NCBI GenBank assembly: GCA_034698045.1
Contig: JAQGAU010000251.1
Span: 1 to 33,076 of the forward strand
Length of the DNA stretch: 33,076 nucleotides
Reading direction: 5' to 3'
DNA from: Paramacrobiotus richtersi
Lineage: Eukaryota > Tardigrada > Eutardigrada > Parachela > Macrobiotidae
Shown: one piece after another, positions 1-10,700 of the stretch
Layout of the letters: each line of letters starts with the position of its first letter
How positions within the stretch are numbered: position 1 is the stretch's first letter
Program-made: the position numbers and the translations under genes
Notes under the pieces: generated by a model
The model's input: the letters and a program-made list of their open reading frames with translations, nothing else
Databases searched by the model: none
What the model was told of the DNA's origin: nothing

Positions 1-155
1 TGTCCTCGATTTGGAATGAGTTGGATCTGCCGGAAGAAGCGTACTCCTGCGTCCAAAGCTTTGAGAATGCCCTTTCTAAAGTTAGGTGGTCAGACCTGAA
101 AACCATCAAGTCAGCTTTTAATGAACGTTTGCTGTATCTTTTCACTACGGACTGA
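1..155 (+). CDS. C-terminal end of a non-LTR (LINE) retrotransposon reverse-transcriptase ORF, partial
   Basis: An open frame enters from the left edge (first full codon at 3) and ends at TGA 153-155, giving 50 residues. It contains a W-N-x-L motif near residue 4, an S-F-x-N-A-L-S-K stretch near residue 19, and a basic/aromatic tail. This pattern (R-x-W-N-x-L-P, then S-x-x-x-F-K-x-x-L) is what follows the RT domain at the C-terminus of Jockey/CR1-type LINE proteins. The stop is followed by a short 3' UTR and an A-rich tail, which supports a retroelement end. The catalytic part lies outside the window, so the family call rests on the tail alone. An unrelated protein's end cannot be excluded. 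Confidence 0.5.
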   Translation, partial: SSIWNELDLPEEAYSCVQSFENALSKVRWSDLKTIKSAFNERLLYLFTTD

Positions 156-317
156 CCATATGTGTTGTTGCAAAAGTATTTCTCACTGCTTTTGTTTTAC
201 TGTTTTCCTTTAATAATCTTTTTCACTTATTCAGCACTGTCTTAGTCTGCTGCTTCAAGTAGAGCGTTGCTCTAGTGTCTTCGGACTTAAAACCAATAAA
301 CCAACATAAACCAACTA
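156..317 (+). mobile_element. 3' UTR and A-rich repeat tail of the LINE fragment
   Basis: After the stop codon at 155 come about 135 bp of T-rich sequence. They end in an AATAAA at about 295-300 embedded in a repeated AAACCAA(C/T) tail, near 289-317. Short tandem 3' tails are typical of CR1/Jockey-like elements that reverse-transcribe from their 3' end. The exact right end and any target-site duplication cannot be fixed without a second copy. Confidence 0.4.
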
Positions 318-1807
318 CGATACCGCGCCGACGTTCTTAATTGCCTGTACTTGTAGGGCTTTCAACTGAAGCAAGCTATTCACTTAATAAAGCCACTGCA
401 CTACGACTTCTCGTAGCACACATCGCGTTTAATGATAGCGTTATTGAAAATTCACACAGACTAAACAAATATGTATTATTAATGGTCGTTAATGCAATGC
501 AAGGTTCTTCGTACAGACTGTATTAACCGGCTAATTTATTATTTTACCACTCGTTTTTTTCTATTGGCGAGAAATTTGGAATTCATTGCATGAAATCATT
601 TTCGAGCTTCCATAAAATCAGCAAGAAAACACATGTTATAAAAATCGTGCATCAGCTACACAGCTATTAAAAACATGCACGATATCGTAGCAAAAAAATT
701 CAAAACATACGCGCTCAGATTTGTGCATGCGCAATCGCCGTTGCCGGTTGGATTTTGCGGATTGAAGGAAATACGTCGGTTTTGGACACGACCACTTTCT
801 TCTGGGCACAGGAAACCTAGGTTACATATATGACCAGTTCCAACGAAAAAGAGAGAAAGAACACGTCAAACAACGCAGATGTTTCCCAGTTATTTATCCG
901 TATCCGTCAACGGAATTCCGTAGTACGTGTGATAGATATGTGGTGAAGTGGCTGTGTAAGTTAAAAAATTAATTAATTACAAAAACCTAATAACCCGTCA
1001 ATATAAATTACTGTAAGCCGTTCATGTGTTTCATGAGTATATAGAACAATAGCTGGAAACCAAATAGGAATTAGTCGCCAAATTTCGATTAAGAAAATCG
1101 TTTTTGTCTGTTTCTGTTTCTCTTTTATACGGATTATTAGCTGCCTGTCAAAACTGATAACACGTACTTTGCGAACCGAGCAAAAAAAGCTTACATAAAT
1201 TGGACGCAAACAGCTGTTATACGGTGTATTTGTTACATAAGTTGTATGACAAGATGGAAAACTGGTGTGCGATTTTGCACGCACCGTTCTACTACGATTT
1301 CCAATAATATTTTGAAAATTCTTGTAATACAGCCGAAATGTGCCTGCGTAATGCTGCAGTACAAACCTGATTGTGAGCATGTTTCTCACCAAGCGCCGTG
1401 AAGGGGAACGAGAATATTATATTTCACGATTAATTTTATTGCTAGTACGTAAACATAATAATCAGAATGATAATAAAATAATAAAAACGTGATATGATAA
1501 TAAAAAAATAATCACGGTTGCACTCGTATACGGCCGACAAGAATCCCCTCACATGCAGAAATTATGACTATCCGTCTATCCGTAAACGGAAAATTGCAGT
1601 GGTCAAAATATACGCAAATTAGTGCTGTTTAGTAGTAAGACTGATATAATATTCTTATCATTATACTTTTGTTTAATGCATCATTAATGAAGCTGCCATA
1701 TTTGCAACAGTAAAGTCGTGGTTCGTGATTACAGTCACATAACGACAGATAGGTACTAATTGAACATAACGCCGTGTACAGCATGTGTCTGTATAACTGA
1801 CAGCAGG
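318..1807. other. Intergenic, AT-rich, no gene recognised
   Basis: Open frames here, including a 139-codon one on the - strand at 973-1392, have low-complexity AT-driven composition. They show no recognisable domain and no partner exons. I see no RNA gene. Confidence 0.5.
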
Positions 1808-2098
1808 CAGAGGCGGCTCGAGGTCCGGCCGAAGGGGGGGGCGGGGAACCTCAAGAAACCTCTCCGCCAGCTCCGCCAGGTCAAAAATCACAAAAAAGTG
1901 CGAAAAAACGGCCAAAAAGTTGAAAAATATTGAAAAATTTTCCCGCCAAATCAAAAATTTTCCCTAAACAATGGAAAAAAAGGCCGCCAAAACCAAAAAT
2001 TTTTTTCCCACGCCAGGCGCGCCCGTTCCGGGCGCGCTTGGTCAAATGGCGTGAATTTTTTCACGCCAGCCCGCCCGCCCCCCCTCGCGCCGCCACTG
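1808..2098. mobile_element. hAT-like MITE with CAGAGGCGGC / GCCGCCACTG termini
   Basis: This 291-bp block starts CAGAGGCGGCTCGAGG and ends with the imperfect inverse; the reverse complement of the right end is CAGTGGCGGCGCGAGG. Termini of the CAGNGGCGG type are characteristic of hAT-superfamily DNA transposons and their short non-autonomous derivatives. The interior is G/C-homopolymer rich at both ends, with an A-rich centre and two internal palindromes (near 2012-2040 and 2048-2068). There is no coding capacity, so it would have moved using a transposase supplied in trans. I could not find a convincing 8-bp target-site duplication. Confidence 0.55.
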
Positions 2099-2165
2099 TC
2101 TGTCCATGAGGGTTCCATGCACCCCAGCCACAACAGCAGAAGAATCATGTGATGAAGTAATGCAG

Positions 2166-5100
2166 GAAGGATGTCTGGTTTCGTGCATGGTGAATGCCAG
2201 TTTTATCGGTTGTTCGCCTTTGTTTTGACAACAGTATCTCGCGTGGACAGGACTCCGTACTCCGGTATAGTAATCTTATCTTGCAAAATAGATCACGCTA
2301 ATCACGCTGCAGTTGTTGTTTGGCTTTGCACTGGCCCTATGCGGTTTATTTGTTGGTAGTACATCCAAAGGACTACACGTTAAGATATGACATATTATTT
2401 GCCTTACTCTGACGAACGGAAACAAACAAAGTCTCTGGGGGATCGGATTTTGTTATAAAATCCCAGAGTTACTTTATCTTCATTGCAGTGTTAATGTGCT
2501 GCTGGTGCTGTTCATTTGCATCGTGTTTATGGGCTTGCACTTCTATCGTTCGCATCGCAAGTCCAGCTTGACATACCGGATATCAAGCAAGAGACGACTG
2601 GAATTGGAACTTCTAATAATATATCATGTCCAGAAAGCGGCATGAGGATTCCAGTACAAGACGAGTTGAAGATAGAGGAAAGGTTGCAACTTCAGGATGA
2701 AGAGTGCGAATTTCGCGCGTTAGTCAAGCGGCGATCGGAAAACGAATCCGATAACGGTGAGCCCACAATTCAGCATGCTCGTTACAGCTCGTATAATGCG
2801 AGATACCGCACGTACACTTCTGATAGCGGTTTGAGTTACATGGACTAAAACGCATTGGTACGCGGTCCACTGTAGAGTTCTTAGTTCTTACCATATGAAA
2901 GTAGTGAAACCGATAACATTTCGTTGCTTTTAATATGTAGTTGAACCATGGGAAAGTCTTGCCGTGGAAGGCCAGCGCGTGTCGTACAAGAAGAAATCGG
3001 TCCTCGGGATCGGAGCTACCGGGACTGTCTACTTAATACAAACGGACACACAAGAAACAATGGCCCTCAAAGAAATCCTCCAAATGTCGCATGCAAAGAC
3101 GGATAAGCGGATGAAGGCACTTCGCAAAGCTAAGGAAATCTGCTCTGGCAGCCCTAACCTTCTCAGGATTCATGCGGTGGAAAAACACGCATTAATGAAC
3201 TGCCAGAAAATCTTCATCCTTACCGAATACTGCAATGGTTAGTAACGTAACCTTTCGTATACGGCCAACAATGCAACTAGCAGGTGTATTTTTATCCGAA
3301 TATGCGACTGATATGAAAGTTGTAATGACTACAATTTGGACGATGCCACCTTCTCTGGATTTAAACTTTCGCGCTGTAGGGGGCACACTGCGGTCTCGTG
3401 CTTACCAGGCCATAATTTCCCATTTCCTGCTGTACGATTATGTGCGGCAAATCCTGACCGCACTGAGTTATCTGCACAGTTTCGGTATTGTTCACCGAGA
3501 TCTCAAGGGCGACAACATCCTGCTGCAGCGCCGTAACAGCAAGGACTGTCTGAAGATTGGAGACTTTGACTACTCCAAAGCCTGTCCCGGTCAAACTCTC
3601 GGGATTGCTTGGCGTCTGCTGGCTATGGAACCTACATGTTCATGGCCCCGGAAGTTCTAGGATGTAACGCTTCCGGCAAGCGGGTTGGAAAAAAGGCCGA
3701 CATATGGAGTGCTGGGTGTGTCCTTGTCGAGTTATTTAACGATGGTCAGTACGCATTAATCTGAATGCAGAATATTCAGCCTGATAAAATGCTGTCCCTG
3801 ATGTATGTATGCAAGACTACCACTTTAATGCGACTGCACTATAACCAACAACATGAGCAACTGAAAGACGATTGCATCCAACAGTCGTTGGTATAACTTA
3901 TCCAAGGAATGTGTCAGAAAAAGTTCACTTGAAATCTTCCCATAACCTTGGAGTATATGAATTTACCACATTGTAATCATAAGGGGACTATTTCAGGCCC
4001 ATTTTCACAAAATTTTGAAATCATTTATGTAGATACACAGTGACTCCACAAACTCTAAAAAAATATTTCTGGCTGCTGTGAAGCAGCTGGCCCCTTGAGG
4101 GTGACTCTGTATTGCATTATATACAGTACACTATGTATGTTGTGCATACCGCACAATGGTACGACTGGCTAATTTTAACTTCGCTTTACTCTTGTGCTCC
4201 TTTACTTACAATCAGCAACATACTTTTAGGCCATTTCAGCACGATCAGCAATATCGAAGGGGACATGGAAATTGTGTCGCCAAAAGTCTCTGCGGGAGCT
4301 GGTATTGATACCGTTCCTGTGTTTTAAAAACAAAGAATATCGTTTAACAAAATCTGATGATCCACGTTCGGGATCATTTTTCGAACAACGTTTTTCTGCT
4401 GCTATTGTTGAAGGCAATGCGGCCGCAGTTTTGTGCGCTAAATGCCAAGTATTAAGTCGCGGGCCATGATGAGCGAGACCAGATTGAATTTTTTTATACG
4501 TAACTTTTCAGAAGATGTAATTGTCTTTGAGCGCCAGCACATTAGTTGCGAAATTTTGAGGCTGAATGTTTAACAAAATACACAAGACCCAAAAAAAACC
4601 AAGAAAAGGTCGAAGGAACTGAAAGAGTGTTCAATATTGTCAGATGGAATCTTGGTTTGAGATGTTCGAGGAGCCATTGTATTTAGCATTATGGTGATCG
4701 GGCCATTTGTTTCTGTGGTATGTAGCATACCGGCGTTCCGGCGTCCAGATGGACAGGTCATCTGGACAACCCAATGCGAAGAGCAGCAAATCACTACGGC
4801 CGTCGCGTCTGGCGCCATTCCAGATGCACTATTTGGATCGCGCTACGCCGGTGGGAGCGAATTATCCCGTTTTCACCAGTGCTTCGACAGCGATCCCGAT
4901 AATCGGCCTGATGCTGCTGGAAGACCTTACCACAACGGTTACTATAATCAGCGACAGCTCGGCCTTCCTGTTTCAGGCTGGAACGGAGATGGTCAGCTTG
5001 GACAGTCGCTACACCCCGACGGAATTTGACTGTGTTTATAGACTTATTAAAGGCTTAATACGAGAACGGAGCAGCTGCCAACGCCATCCAAATATCGTGT

Positions 5101-6147
5101 ACCCGGTGGGAGTTATCCGGCGATTTAGTTATACCACATCAGCAAACGAGACGGGAAGGAGATTCGGCATTGATGTGCTGTGGGAATTACCAAACCCCAA
5201 AAGTAAAGAATTCTGCAATATAAAGGTTCTTGTTTTGACCAAGATTGTGTAGGTGTCCGTTTGCCGTGCAATCCTTTCAGTGTGAATCGCCTCATTGAAA
5301 GTAAGCACGGATGACTTCCTCAAGAGAGTTACGTAAACTGAACACTTTTAGACGGTCTGCCAGACTGCCTCATGAAACGGGCCGACTGGTTACAATCTCT
5401 GGCTATGGCATTGAAAGATGTTGTTAGTCAACTTGTTACGCACGTGCTGGCACTGGATTTACACAACACGCTCCTGAACGGATATCTTCATTTTGATATG
5501 GAATGCTATATGCACGAATCAGCTGGCATGGAAAGCAACGAAGTGGTGTGTCAAGTTCGGCTGCTTCCTTTCGGCGCTCTGAGGTACATTATAAGTTTGT
5601 GACGTCACAAGTATTCGAAGTTGAAAGCTTGCGGGATGTGGTACCGTACGGTGTGGTCATTTTCTCGGGAACATTCCTCCGATCGATCAAGCGAAAAAAG
5701 CACTGAAGTTCCCCTTAAATATATATTAAATGGATTAATCAATCACGATAGTCTTGTAGTACAGGGTAATTAAGTTCAGATTCCGCTACGCTCTTTTTGA
5801 TCTTGTAAACTTCGACATGTGATAACTGTTGCTGGCACATGTGAAGCAGTTCATAAGAAAAGGCAAGGAACGTGTCGGTATTTATTAGAGACCTTCGTTG
5901 TTGTTGAAGATCTCATCGCTCAATGTGGTCTTCGCATCCTGCGACCTGCTGGAACGGATTACAAGAATTAAAATACATTTTGGAATCAATCGCTACCAGA
6001 AATACAACGATAGAGAATCCAGTATGGCTCGCCACACTCTGTATGCACGTTGCAGTTACATAAACCAGGCCTCTTGATAAAGGTTTCCGCTTTCCAGATG
6101 ACTGGGTGCCGTGGTTGCGCTACTGCCGACGTACTGCGGAACCCTAG
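2166..6147 (+). pseudogene. Membrane-anchored kinase, copy A, decayed paralogue of the gene at 7820-11678
   Basis: Eight exon equivalents: 2166-2283, 2489-2756, 2941-3237, 3380-3744, 4722-5202, 5352-5583, 5910-6040 and 6098-6147 (TAG). They keep a transmembrane helix, a glycine-rich loop G-I-G-A-T-G, the lysine in A-L-K-E-I, H-R-D-L-K-G-D-N and D-F-D. Against copy B the lesions are as follows. The donor after exon 1 is GC instead of GT (2284). Exon 2 has 8 extra bases at about 2615-2630. Exon 4 lacks one base after the D-F-D-Y-S-K-A codons (about 3582). The acceptor AG before exon 5 is AT (4720-4721). Exon 5 lacks 8 bases at about 4917. The last three exons remain open and in phase. Several independent frame-breaking changes make a full-length product unlikely. 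The intron at 3745-4721 also hosts a dispersed repeat. Upstream exons were not found. Confidence 0.8.
4366..4550. repeat. Dispersed repeat, copy 1 (intron of kinase pseudogene A)
   Basis: This stretch is clearly alignable with 23634-23810 near the LRR genes. Shared blocks include TTCGGGATCATTTTT, ACAACGTTTTTCT, GGCCGCAGTTTTG and CCAAGTATTAAGTCG. A short piece of the same motif (TTTTTGAAACAACGTTTTCT) recurs at about 6511-6539. It is probably an old non-autonomous mobile element. No terminal repeats were recognised. Confidence 0.6.
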
Positions 6148-6720
6148 CTCTTCTTGCCAGCGAAGTGGGCGTCCGGCATCTGTAATTCAAAGGCACTGAA
6201 CAAGGAGCTTCAATGCAGTGACACCAAGAATGATTCCGATAACCCTGGCTATCTTGCTCTGGTTACGTTTTATATTATTACGTTTTATATTACTCGGATT
6301 TTGTTTTTCGTTTGTGGCTTTTGAAAAACCTCATTAATTTAAACAATGTCGATACAATGAATAAATACATCAGGCATTGACGGTACATGAAAACAATGGA
6401 ACGAAAATTCACAACCACACAAATGACATACTACTACCGAGCCCGAACGAGCTTTTTTAATTTTTAGGATGTAAAATTTTTGTGAAGTCAGCCGAAGCGC
6501 GGACTGGTGTGTTTTTGAAACAACGTTTTCTGTTACTATTCTGAGGGAAAGCTCAGCGTCAGTATCGGGTACACTGCCGCGCACGAAGACACTTTTGAAA
6601 GATAATAATGGTATCGGTTTTTTTTGCTTCTAGTTTTGAACAGTAATTTTCTTGCCGTAGTCACCGAAGCGAAGCGAAGGTCCTCTATACTCAACTCAAA
6701 TGGACTGTAATGTCTGTCTG
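6148..6720. other. Intergenic between kinase copies, no gene recognised
   Basis: Beyond about 6190 the homology to copy B ends. Short overlapping - strand frames at 6339-6724 have no recognisable domain. A roughly 30-bp fragment of the dispersed repeat lies at 6511-6539. Confidence 0.45.
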
Positions 6721-6724
6721 TCAT

Positions 6725-6835
6725 TCTGTCGGTCGGTCGGTCATTATTTATTATTTTTTAGTATTAATATTATTATTAACAATATTTATTTATTTATTTA
6801 TTATTAACAATATTTATTTTATTTAAATATATAGC
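6725..6835. repeat. Low-complexity (GGTC)n and AT-rich tract
   Basis: A few GGTC repeats at about 6728-6742 are followed by about 90 bp of almost pure A/T. It is built on ATTTATTTATT and contains a duplicated TTATTATTAACAATATTTATTT block. Confidence 0.7.
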
Positions 6836-6927
6836 AAAACATTAAAAATTGTTATTGCACAGACTAATGACATTAATAATATACCGTTAAACATACTATA
6901 TAGCCCTCATAAACAATTGCATCCATG

Positions 6928-7634
6928 GTGCACTCGCGCACTGGAAGACCGAAACGAAGGAAAGCAGCTGCCCGAAAACAATTCATGGCAAGGCTAACAG
7001 GATTGCGTCTTTGTCATTCACAGACAGAGGGTTCCCCAAGAGCTACATTGTCCGATTCAAGTTGTCAGCTGTTGACAATTTCTACCTGGTCCTATCCTAA
7101 TTTCCTGTTTCTATTTGGTTCGCGCGGCATAGTTTGTTTAGCGAGAACGAAACACATATACCTCAGATCTTTAACCAACAGCTTATTTGTTTTAAAACTG
7201 TTTAAAATGGTCGCTCTCTATTATTGCGCTCTCTATTATTGCAATTCGCCTTCTATACTCATCAAAACTGGATTCCGTGCTGTCAAGTGTGTCGGTAGCC
7301 ACTCTTACGCATTGGCTAGCCCTTTGTGCTCACAATACCGCGCCCTATAACCTCAGCAAAATTGCGTTTCTGTCGGCCTGTGTAGATTGACCGAAACAGT
7401 TTCAAGGAAATAAGCCGTTGATTGAAGGGCTGTGGTACACTGGGAAATTAGGGTAGGCCTAGGTAGAAATTGTCAACGGCTGGCAGTAGTACTTGGATCA
7501 GACAATGTTGCCCATGGGAAACCCTCTGTTTGTAAATGGCAAAGACCCGCTCATGTTTGCCTTGTCAGGAATTGTTTTCAGGCAGCTGCTTTCCTTCGCT
7601 TCGGTCTTCCAGTGCCCGCAACGAGCGAGTGCAC
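6928..7634. mobile_element. Foldback (long-inverted-repeat) element of about 707 bp
   Basis: The left arm (about 6928-7107) and right arm (about 7439-7634) are imperfect inverted copies of about 180-195 bp. Both ends start GTGCACTCGC, followed by CTGGAAGACCGAA and AAAGCAGCTGCC. Further in, CCGATTCAAG pairs with a CTTGGATCAG block, and GTTGACAATTTCTACCT is almost perfectly inverted. The spacer (7108-7438) carries no gene. The open frames at 6925-7350 and 7432-7704 lie in the arms and spacer and are by-products. The structure fits a foldback-type or MITE DNA transposon. No target-site duplication was identified. Confidence 0.7.
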
Positions 7635-7739
7635 TTTCCTAGTAATCTATAGCGTCAGCAATGTCATAATAGAACCAATTTATGTCATAATGTTGCTTTC
7701 CTGAAACCTGTGACATCATAATTATGATCTCATCTGCTT

Positions 7740-10700
7740 ACGAGGGTCCCACGCGCCCAGGCGACAGCAGTCAACATCACAAAGTAGCATAAAATATCAT
7801 GGTACATCTAGTAATGTAGGTAATATCTCTGATTTCATGCATGGTGTATGGGAAGGTTATCGGCCGATCGCCTTTGTTTTAACAGCAGCAGATCGCATGG
7901 ACATGACTCCGCATACCGGTATAATAATCTTATCTTGGTAAACTAGATCGCGCTAATCACACTCTAGGGTGATGGCAGGTGTTGCATTGGCTTTGCGCGG
8001 CTTATTTGTTGATATTGGATTCGAAGAACTACGATGCATGCTAAGAAGTTGTATGTTATATATTTGGGATGATTTGACAGTTTACATACGTTGTACATTG
8101 CTGCATACATACATTACATACATTGTGCCGGTAACGACAACGGCGAACAGTATGCAGATTCTTCCATATATTTCGGATGTTTTATTTCCTGACTACTGCG
8201 GTGTTAATGTGCTGCTTATCGTGTTTTCATGCATATCGTTCATCGCCCTGTACTTGTACCGTTCGCACAAGTCCAGTTTATTACACCGGATATCAGGCAA
8301 GAGGCGACGGGAATTAGAAGTGTTAGCATGTCCAGAAAGCGGTGCGAGGTTTCCAATACAAAATGAACTGGAGCAAGGGAAAAATATTCAACGGCTAGAT
8401 AAAGAGTACGAATGTCGCACGCTGGAGAAGCAGCCATCGGAAAACGAAGCCGATATCGGTGAGCTTGTAAATCAGCATGCTCGTATAATGTGAGAGAGTG
8501 CGTACAGCATGGCGGCCGATATGTGTTTGGTTTGCAACTTTGCATAGCTTTATGTGGATTAGAGCGGGTTTTGTGCGGAGTCCGTTTATGCAGTTGCATT
8601 TGTGCCAATAGTTCTTACCATATGTACAATACCGATAACATCCGGTTGATTTCAATAGCTGACCTATGGGAAAGTTTCGTCAAGGACGACAAGGCCGTGA
8701 TGTATAAAAAGAAAGCTATCCTCGGGATCGGAGCTACCGGCATTGTCTACTTGGTACAGACGATGAGAAACGAAACCATGGCACTTAAAGAGATACTCCA
8801 AATGTCGGATACAGATACGGAGAAACGGATGAAGGCACTTCGGAAAGCGAAGCAAATTTGCTATGGCTGCAGTAATCTTCTCATGATTCATGCGGTGGAG
8901 AAGCGATCATTCATGAACTGCCAGAAAATATTCGTCCTTACTGAATACTGCACTGGTCAGTCAAGCAAATAATTTTTTTACCACTTCAGTGCTTTTCAGG
9001 ACGGCTTTTTTATCAGATTTGGTTTCACAAATCATGTTATGCCTGTTATATGTAACTTGGGATAGATAAAACCTGGAATTAAAATTATTTCGTACTTTTC
9101 GATAGGTGGCACACTGCGTTCTCGTGCCAGCGCTGCCACAATCCCCCATTTCCTGCTGTACGATTATATGCGGCAAATCCTGACCGCGCTGAGTTACTTG
9201 CACAGTTTCGGTATTGTTCATCGGGATATCAAGAGCGACAACATCTTGCTACAGCGGCGAAACAGCCAGGAATGCCTCAAGATTGGTGACTTTGACTATT
9301 CTAAAGCCATGTCCAGACCAAACTCCCAGGACTGTCCGGTGTCTGCTGGCTATGGAACCTACCTGTTTATGGCCCCGGAGGTCGTCAGAGGTAACGCCAC
9401 CAGCGAGCGGGTTGGAAGAAAGGCTGATATTTGGAGTGCTGGATGCGTCGTTGTCGAGTTATTCAATGAAGGTCAGTACGAATGCCTTCATAACAACAGC
9501 GCAGCAGCGCCTCAAACTGATTGGCTTAATCCCAGTCACGTGCCAGGACACGGTTCAGTTGTTAGGTGGGTAGCGGGGTCAAAATCAAGAAAGGTGACTT
9601 ACGAAGATCAGGAAGCACGGATCGGAAGCAGGCAAAACAGGAAGGGCGCAGGCTCGCAGCTTATTAGTCAGAGAAGCGGCCGTATGTGCGACCGTACGTA
9701 GTAAGCTAGCTCGTCCGTCGGCCGCAGGCCAGATCATCCCTAATTTTTTTAGAAAAATTCTGCTCCCATTGGCACTTCAGAACGTTCATGGGAAGTTACG
9801 CATGCGCTCAGCGAAATAAGAGAGACAGAACCAGTACGAGCGTACCGTACCTGTACGAAGAACATTTTGCACGCTATTTGATTGGCCATGTAAGGTGAGA
9901 ATCCAGTTAAAACTAAAAACGCTGATTGGAGGCACATCATTGCAAAAACAACGAGGAAAATTTCTTCTTTTTGCGATTTCCATTTTAAAAATTGCCGATC
10001 GGTTCCTGTGGAAATTTAACATTGCGTTGAACAGCGATCGGGTCATTAGCTTTGATGATAGGTAGCATCCCGGCGTTCCGACTTCAAGATGGACAGGTTC
10101 TCTTGACATCCCGGTTCGAAGAGCAACAAATTGCCCTGGCCGTCGCTTCCGGTGCCATTCCAGATGCACCGTTTGGACCGCGATACGCCGGTGGGAACGA
10201 ATTATCCCGTTTCTACGACTGCTTTGACAGCGATCCCGATAGTCGGCCTGATGCTGATGCTTTGCTGAAAGATCTTACCACAACAGTTACCAAAATCAGC
10301 GATAGCTCGGCCTCCCTCTTTCAAGCTTGTACAGAGTTGGTCCGCTTGGACAGTCGCTATACGCCGACGGAATTCGATTGTGTTTATAGACTTATCGGAG
10401 GGTTAATACGAGAGCGCAGCTGTAAACCCCATCCAAATATTATATACCCTGTTGAAGTTATGCGACGATTCAGCTATACCTCAGCGAAAACCGAAACGGG
10501 AAGGAGATCCTGCATGGATGTGCTGTGGGAGGTACCCGATTTCAAAAGTAAAGAACATGTTTCTTTTTGTAACCTGTTTCAACTAAGATTGTGCTCTGTA
10601 CTGTAGGTGTCCGTCTGCCATATAACCCTTCCAACATGAATCATCTAATCGAAAGTTAGTAGTACTGGCTTCCTAGAAAAAAAAACTGTTATGTACATAA

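Larger units (their letters stand above)
2100..6190 (+). repeat. Tandem gene-duplication unit, copy A
   Basis: Sequence from about 2100 to 6190 matches 7740-11695 in the same orientation and order, in exons and in parts of the introns. The left limit sits right beside the MITE that ends at 2098, and the right limit lies just past the last exon. The insert between the copies (6190-7740) has no counterpart. Confidence 0.8.

Noticed and set aside
973-1392. 139-codon open frame on the - strand
   Set aside because: AT-rich, low-complexity composition, no domain, no partner exons or splice context; probably chance.
1673-2148. Two - strand open frames across the MITE
   Set aside because: They arise from the G/C- and A-rich non-coding body of the hAT-like element.
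6925-7704. + strand frames of 141 and 90 codons
   Set aside because: They lie in the inverted arms and spacer of the foldback element and have no protein-like features.
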